From: Clostridiales bacterium
GTDB lineage: Bacteria; Bacillota; Clostridia; Christensenellales; Pumilibacteraceae
Direction of reading: 5' to 3'
Assembly (NCBI GenBank): GCA_014799665.1
Contig: JAAVHP010000028.1
Location: 8,121-72,120, forward strand
DNA length: 64,000 nt
Both the position numbers and the translations under genes were made by a program. How positions within the stretch are numbered: the stretch's first letter is position 1; each line of letters starts with the position of its first letter. Under the pieces are notes generated by a model. It saw nothing but the letters and a program-made list of their open reading frames with translations. It was not told where the DNA came from and did no database searches. Positions 59,589-64,000 of the stretch are shown here, in pieces.

Positions 59589-59943
59589 GTGGACGAGTAG
59601 TGCAGCACGGATGTCAACCGTGCCGCCTTAGACGCAAGATACTGTTTATGTAGAGGAGCGTAGCACATTGTGCCGAAAGATTTAAATTTATAATATTAAA
59701 AATTATTTCTCACTGTCGGTGTTAGCATACAGTGATAACAATTTCACTAGAGTTATCAGGACAATAATATATTAGTATTCAACGGCAGTAAAATTATGTG
59801 AGCTATTGAATCGTCAAAGTATTAGCAATTTATGTTTGACTATTTATCAGTAGAATCTATTGTCATTAGTTGCGTTTTAAAAAAACTTGTGTTAAACTAA
59901 TAGAGGAGAGCTTAATTAGCTTTTAATCAAGGTTGTGGATGAA

Positions 59944-61128
59944 ATGAACATTATAAGAAAAACTGAAGACAAAGAAAAGTACTTATTAGAGGCTTTTAAA
60001 GACTTAATTGAAGACAAACAACTTTATTGGGCCAAGACGGAAATTGAGGAACAGTTAAAATTATTTGTTTTATATTTAAAAAAGCATTTAAGTCCTAATC
60101 AAAGAATTTTTGAAAATCCGGAATCTCGAATTAAAGGATGTGATTCTTTTCATGAAAAAATTTTTCGGAAAGGATACGTGCAAAGTTGGCGCGTTACCGA
60201 TGATAGAGATACCAATAAAGAACTCATAACAAAGGAATTACCGGATTTAATAGGTTTCAGAATCACGTGTTTCTTTTTGGATGCCGAGCCGAATATTTAC
60301 CGTTTGCTGAAAGAATATCATGATTTAGGTAATTTTGACAGAATTACAATTAACTTTAATGAAAATTGTGTACAAAAAAACGGACATACAATCTATAAAG
60401 TTACGGGAAAGTATAATAATAAATATTGCTTTGAAATGCAAATAAAATCAATTATGCATAATATTTGGGGAGAAGTCGATCATAAAACAATCTATAAAAG
60501 TAGAGACTTTGATCCGAATATAGAAACAAAAAGAAGCATATCAGAAGAGCTGTTTAATATTTTAAAAGCTTCCGATAAACAGTTGCAAGTATTGTTTGAA
60601 GAAGCAAATACCGAAGAAAAATTATTGCAATCGTTGTTTTTTGTAAAAACCAAGGAAGAAATGGTCGAGCAATTCAAAACGGATATATTAGCAGAGCATT
60701 ACGATAGGTTTTTTAAGATTTTTTCAAGTGAAAGCGATAATGCTCTAATAAAAGATTATGTAATAGCTGCATTACAGGAGAAAAAACATAGACGTAAAAA
60801 AGTAGCATTGCAAACGGCAATATCTTATGAGGATGAGTTGATAAAAGAAATACAAAATAATTTTTATGATTATGATTTAAAGGGAATATATCATATCGCA
60901 AGCATCATTTATAATTTTAAGAGCTATCGGGAATTTTTAAACTATTTGGCTAATTGCTTGATCGGTCAATGCACATCGGAAATCGATGAATTTGATGATG
61001 CCGACGATGAATTTGACGATGCCGACGATGAATTTGATGTTTCAAATGAAAATGGTGATGCCAAGGCACAAGCAATAAAAAATATAATAACGTTATTGTA
61101 TAAAAAAATAGGGAGAAGAAAGGAATGA
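59944..61128 (+). CDS. RelA/SpoT-like nucleotide pyrophosphokinase-domain protein
   Basis: 394 residues. The synthetase core is visible: SRIKGCDSFHEKIFRKG (61-77), DLIGFRITCFFL (101-112) and EMQIKSIMHNIWGEVDH (164-180), then a helical C-terminus. The GYxSxHY segment that holds the acceptor nucleotide in (p)ppGpp synthetases is replaced by KNGHTIYKV, so the acceptor may differ, as in toxic small synthetases that modify tRNA or adenosine nucleotides. There is no HD hydrolase or TGS domain. A tandem acidic heptad (EFDDADD twice) sits near residues 350-366. ATG 59944 is chosen over GTG 59935, though neither has a strong ribosome site. The stop overlaps the DGQHR gene start. Confidence 0.82.
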   Translation: MNIIRKTEDKEKYLLEAFKDLIEDKQLYWAKTEIEEQLKLFVLYLKKHLSPNQRIFENPESRIKGCDSFHEKIFRKGYVQSWRVTDDRDTNKELITKELPDLIGFRITCFFLDAEPNIYRLLKEYHDLGNFDRITINFNENCVQKNGHTIYKVTGKYNNKYCFEMQIKSIMHNIWGEVDHKTIYKSRDFDPNIETKRSISEELFNILKASDKQLQVLFEEANTEEKLLQSLFFVKTKEEMVEQFKTDILAEHYDRFFKIFSSESDNALIKDYVIAALQEKKHRRKKVALQTAISYEDELIKEIQNNFYDYDLKGIYHIASIIYNFKSYREFLNYLANCLIGQCTSEIDEFDDADDEFDDADDEFDVSNENGDAKAQAIKNIITLLYKKIGRRKE

Positions 61129-62150
61129 TTCAACTTGAACAAAAAAATAATGTAAAATTGTTTGCCACCAAGAAAACAGTTGATTGGCTTGTAAACAATA
61201 CAGAAGTGAGTGTATTTGATCCGGTTAGTTTCGAGGGATATCAGCGCCAGATCAATGAAGGACACTGCCAAAAAATCGTTGAATTTTTATGTGTCGATTT
61301 TTTCTTGCCTACGGCTATTATTTGTGCTACAAGTAAAAAATTCGAGCCCGAATCCACGTTGAGAATTGTCGATGGGCAGCATCGTGTTTATGCCTTTCGT
61401 ATGTTAAAAAGAGATCATAGAGAGAGATACGACGAAATTAAAGATAAAGAAATTCCCGTTATCGTAATGGATGGCGTTGACGAGAAAGTAGAGATCGACA
61501 CTTTCATTACTATAAATAAGACATCAAAGAAAGTGGATACGTCTTTGGCAATTGTATTGAAAAACAAGCTAAACAAGTATGCCGCCAGCGAAGATTTAAG
61601 TATGCCGCGGGCGGAATATTTGGCGGTCGAGGTCGCTCTTAAATTATATTCCAATCCGAATTGCGAATTATGGTATGATAAAATTCTTTTAGAGGGTACT
61701 ACAAAGAATACCCCGCAATTTATCACTTTAAATGCTTTTGTAAAATCTACCCGTACACTTATCAACAATATGGTAAAAAAGAAGTTACTCGTGTTAGATT
61801 GGCAGACGAAAGAAGATATTGACGGCTACATTGCTATCTGTCAGGAAGCCATTATGTCAATTTGGAATTCGGTGGCTGTAAGGTGGAGCGATTTGTTTAA
61901 CAGTAATTTTGAGAATAGGCGCATCATACAGGGTCCGATCGGGTATTCATCAATCAATAGATTGGTAAATATGCTGTTGGCAAAGTATAATTACATTTCT
62001 TTGGATGAATTTAAATTAATGATTGAAAGTAATATAAGACGTATTTCGATGGATGAAAAATGCTGGTTGCCGGGAGGTTATTTCTCCGGTTTCTCGTCGG
62101 AATCGGGATACAGTATTATTGCAAATGAACTTCTTAAGTCAATAAAATAA
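61125..62150 (+). CDS. DGQHR-domain (DndB-like) protein
   Basis: A 341-residue soluble protein. The family hallmark LRIVDGQHRVYAFRML lies at 79-94, preceded by the strand FFLPTAIICAT and followed by IPVIVMDGV and INKTSKKVD. DGQHR proteins include DndB, the regulator of DNA phosphorothioation, and have a ParB/sulfiredoxin-related fold found in many defence loci. No dnd or other modification genes are present here. Its ATG overlaps the stop of the RelA/SpoT-like gene (ATGA), so the pair is translationally coupled, as in toxin-antitoxin or two-component defence units. Which partner is toxic is unknown. Confidence 0.85.
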   Translation: MIQLEQKNNVKLFATKKTVDWLVNNTEVSVFDPVSFEGYQRQINEGHCQKIVEFLCVDFFLPTAIICATSKKFEPESTLRIVDGQHRVYAFRMLKRDHRERYDEIKDKEIPVIVMDGVDEKVEIDTFITINKTSKKVDTSLAIVLKNKLNKYAASEDLSMPRAEYLAVEVALKLYSNPNCELWYDKILLEGTTKNTPQFITLNAFVKSTRTLINNMVKKKLLVLDWQTKEDIDGYIAICQEAIMSIWNSVAVRWSDLFNSNFENRRIIQGPIGYSSINRLVNMLLAKYNYISLDEFKLMIESNIRRISMDEKCWLPGGYFSGFSSESGYSIIANELLKSIK

Positions 62151-62179
62151 AGTAGTTAGTATTTTAGAACTCAATAGAC

Positions 62180-62227
62180 AAAACAGAAACCGCCGAGAAG
62201 CGGTTTTTTGTTTTGGTCGAAGTGGCA
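62180..62227 (+). repeat. 48-bp direct repeat, right copy
   Basis: Same as 59541-59588 except for two substitutions in the small hairpin (GAGAAG for GAAAGG), which weaken its stem. No tRNA sequence precedes it. Confidence 0.9.
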
Positions 62228-62296
62228 TAAGGGGAGTAGCGCGCCGAAGATAATAGATCAATACTAATACGTAAAAATCATGTCTAAATCGTACGT

Positions 62297-62325
62297 TTGA
62301 CTTTTTTGATTATAAGTAGTATAAT
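62297..62325 (+). promoter_or_regulatory. PHP phosphatase promoter
   Basis: TTGACT (62297-62302), 17 bp, TATAAT (62320-62325), with a short leader and GAGG before the ATG at 62352. Confidence 0.82.
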
Positions 62326-62351
62326 TAGCAGTAGTCGGTTTTGAGGTTTTT

Positions 62352-63161
62352 ATGATTAAGGATTACGATACGCGCGCCGATGTCAGCGGAGTGCGGGTCA
62401 AGAGCAATTATCATACGCATAATTATCTTTGCGGGCACGCCGGCGGCGAGGTTTGCGATTACGTTGCCGAAGCGGTTCGGTGCGGGTTTGAGGTTATAGG
62501 AATATCCGATCACTGCGTACCGCCCGTCGGGTCGTATGAGCCGTATATCACGTCGTCCGTTCTCGAAGCAAAATACCTTTCGCAGTTCGAACCCGCGCGC
62601 GAACTTTACGGCGACAAGATAAAAATTCTGTCGGCGGTCGAAATCGAATACTTCGCCGGGCACGACGATTATTACCGTGATCTTCTAACCAAGCTCGATT
62701 ATCTTGTTCTCGGTCAGCACGAATACATGAACGGCGACTTGCGTTGTAATTCGTTTTGCGACGGCGTGACTACCGGCGATATCGTCGCGTACTGCAAGTG
62801 CGTAAAAGCGGGGCTTAAAACCGGATTCTTTTCGGTGTTCGCACACCCCGATCTCATTTTTTACCAGCGCCCGCACATAACGAGTGAAATGGCGCGCGCG
62901 TTCGACGGCATGATAAAGACCGCAGTAGAGTGCGGCGTCGCGGTCGAGCTTAACGCAAACGGTATTCGTTATCACGGTTTCCGATATCCGACCGATTTAC
63001 TCATAGATACCTGCAAAAAGTACGACGCGCCCGTCGTGGTGTCGAGCGACGCGCACAACCTGAAATACCTAAACGACGAGTACACGCGCGGAATGTTGAA
63101 GTACGCGCAAGAGCACGGCTTGAACGTTATAGACCAAATAAAACTGCCCGAGCATTTTTAA
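62352..63161 (+). CDS. PHP-domain phosphatase (histidinol-phosphatase-like)
   Basis: A 269-residue cytosolic metal-dependent phosphoesterase. PHP motifs run in order: NYHTHNYLCGH, IGISDH, GQHEYM, FAHPDLIF and SSDAHN, giving the full set of His/Asp metal ligands. The length fits HisK-type histidinol phosphatases, but there are no other histidine genes nearby, so the substrate is open. Its 3' end overlaps yabQ by 4 bp in convergent orientation. Confidence 0.93.
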   Translation: MIKDYDTRADVSGVRVKSNYHTHNYLCGHAGGEVCDYVAEAVRCGFEVIGISDHCVPPVGSYEPYITSSVLEAKYLSQFEPARELYGDKIKILSAVEIEYFAGHDDYYRDLLTKLDYLVLGQHEYMNGDLRCNSFCDGVTTGDIVAYCKCVKAGLKTGFFSVFAHPDLIFYQRPHITSEMARAFDGMIKTAVECGVAVELNANGIRYHGFRYPTDLLIDTCKKYDAPVVVSSDAHNLKYLNDEYTRGMLKYAQEHGLNVIDQIKLPEHF

Positions 63162-63514
63162 GCGTTCGGACAGTTGTTTTTTTCGCGGCGGATTTTTTGG
63201 GACTTTTTAGTTTTTTTGTCCTTTTGTGTTTTTTCGGCGCGCGGCTCGGTCTCGCGGTTTTTCGATTTAGTCAGTCGATAGGTAAGTAAATACCCCGCGC
63301 CGAGCGCGGCGAACATATACGGCGCGAGCGTTGCGCCCGACAGTATCACGTACGCGGTAAACGCCCCGCCGACGATTATTACCGTCAGCGCGTCGAGAAG
63401 AACGGTGACGGGCAAAAGGTCGGTGCGCTTTGCTATTAGCGACATCAGCATGAACAGCAAACGTGCCGCTATGCCGAGACCGATACAAAAAATGAACGAA
63501 TACAGCTCGCTCAT
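63158..63514 (-). CDS. yabQ: sporulation membrane protein YabQ-like
   Basis: A 118-residue protein with three or four membrane helices (YSFIFCIGLGIAARLLFMLM, LLPVTVLLDALTVIIVGGAFTAYVIL, PYMFAALGAGYLL) and a very basic tail (KTQKDKKTKKSQKIRREK). It follows yabP with a 4-nt overlap (ATGA), the conserved yabP-yabQ order, which supports the call. YabQ localises to the forespore membrane and is needed for cortex formation in Bacillus. The membrane region itself is poorly conserved, so identity rests mainly on context. Confidence 0.75.
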   Translation of the reverse strand: MSELYSFIFCIGLGIAARLLFMLMSLIAKRTDLLPVTVLLDALTVIIVGGAFTAYVILSGATLAPYMFAALGAGYLLTYRLTKSKNRETEPRAEKTQKDKKTKKSQKIRREKNNCPNA

Positions 63515-63798
63515 TTGAAAATACGCTTTAACAGCGGCGGCTTGGTCTGGGCGTATTTAAGCGCGTCGATATTGCCCGTGATCACGAGGTTGCCGTCCTG
63601 CTCGTCGAACTTGACGATTTTCAGTCCCGAGCCTGTTACTATAAGCCGACCCATGCACGTGGTGAGCGCGATTTCGGTCTCGCTCGCGCCGTCGACCTTG
63701 GCTACGCCCGTCATCGACGCTTTCTTGCGGTCGGTCATGTTGACCGCGTGCGAAGTGAATTTTGTTTGCGGTGCTTGCGCTTGTGTTTGTGGTTTCAT
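63511..63798 (-). CDS. yabP: sporulation protein YabP
   Basis: A 95-residue beta-rich protein of the YabP/YqfC family: NMTDRKKASMTGVAKVDGAS, then an alternating strand pattern (LTTCMGRLIVTGSGLKIVKF) and the ending GNLVITGNIDALKYAQ. This is the family's L-x-G-x-L-x-I-x-G-x2-L and L-x-I-x-G-x-I-x2-L-x-Y ladder. It is co-transcribed with yabQ. It indicates a sporulation programme, at least ancestrally. Confidence 0.88.
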   Translation of the reverse strand: MKPQTQAQAPQTKFTSHAVNMTDRKKASMTGVAKVDGASETEIALTTCMGRLIVTGSGLKIVKFDEQDGNLVITGNIDALKYAQTKPPLLKRIFK

Positions 63799-64000
63799 GT
63801 AATTACAGTATGCGCACGGGGTGTTGGATATGATATTTTTTCTTCCGTATTGTTCAGAAGGGAAACGTTAAGAGCCCTGTCATTTCGAGCTTGCGAGAAA
63901 TCTCCCCGCGGATAACGATTATACAATAGTGATATCGAAAGTAAAAGCCTATTTATAATACTCGTCAAGTAGGTTACTGAAATTGGGGTTTGTCGATTTA
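63799..64000. other. intergenic tail, no gene seen
   Basis: Holds a partial CATTTCGAGC...GAGAAATCT element (about 63880-63912), related in style to repeat R2. The rest shows no open frame or RNA that I can support before the window ends. Confidence 0.5.

Larger units (their letters stand above)
59541..62227. mobile_element. direct-repeat-bounded two-gene cassette at tRNA-Pro
   Basis: 48-bp direct repeats at 59541-59588 and 62180-62227 agree at 46 of 48 positions. The left copy starts at the last base of tRNA-Pro. Between them lie only the RelA/SpoT-like and DGQHR genes, in AT-rich DNA unlike the flanks. There is no integrase inside, so the element would have moved by a helper or by recombination between repeats. 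Spacer 59589-59930 has no gene that I can support. Confidence 0.65.

Noticed and set aside
1..64000. CRISPR arrays, cas genes, rRNA operons and classical riboswitches
   Set aside because: No regularly spaced identical repeats, Cas motifs, rRNA segments or recognisable riboswitch cores were seen.

Overview
The window looks like chromosomal DNA of an anaerobic, probably endospore-forming Clostridia-type Firmicute (Bacillota). Support comes from a yabP/yabQ sporulation pair at the right end, GGAGG-type ribosome sites, TTGACA/TATAAT promoters, parS sites of the Bacillus type, and an origin-proximal housekeeping set (parB, rsmG, mnmE, smpB). Host genes are rich in GCG/CGC codons, whereas several blocks are strikingly AT-rich and look imported. 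No species name can be given from the sequence alone.

Layout. 1-12.9 kb: a surface lipoprotein with GLUG and InlB-type repeats coupled to a membrane-anchored hydrolase; malic enzyme divergent from a LysR regulator across a symmetric promoter; pyrophosphatase; a tiny basic protein with a highly structured downstream region; a repeat-filled spacer; a phospholipase D-like enzyme; a ferritin-like protein. 12.9-20.4 kb: three parS sites beside parB, then a rightward series (pseudo-hydrolase, signal peptidase, DegV, rsmG), an AT-rich spacer with DnaA-box-like repeats (candidate oriC), mnmE, smpB and a small membrane protein. 20.4-21.3 kb: repeats and tRNA-Ser(GCU).

21.3-41.6 kb: an AT-rich accessory region starting just after tRNA-Ser. 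It holds a PD-(D/E)XK nuclease plus HEPN pair, a methyltransferase, a decayed recombinase/IS3-type transposase unit, two converging operons (GT2-GT2-aminotransferase against HAD-STAND nuclease) whose outer start codons are preceded by identical 27-bp motifs in inverted orientation, and a string of small genes (DUF1963, two GNATs, HD, two unknowns, a hexapeptide acetyltransferase), some separated by duplicated terminator-plus-promoter spacers.

41.7-59.1 kb: host DNA with a four-gene overlapping operon (release-factor-like protein, SF1 helicase, coiled-coil protein, GLUG membrane protein), ABC-F, GrpB, an XRE membrane regulator, a degenerate dehydrogenase-like protein, a DUF4097 protein, an O-antigen-ligase-like protein, a GT8 glycosyltransferase and an ABC-2 exporter. 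Five genes between 40.9 and 54.4 kb have a -10 box only 6-7 nt before the ATG and no ribosome site, so they are probably leaderless.

59.3-62.2 kb: tRNA-Gly(CCC) and an unusual tRNA-Pro with anticodon AGG, followed by a two-gene cassette (RelA/SpoT-like synthetase plus DGQHR/DndB-like protein) bounded by 48-bp direct repeats. This is the strongest candidate for an undescribed system; the HAD-STAND module is second. 62.3-64 kb: PHP phosphatase and yabQ/yabP.
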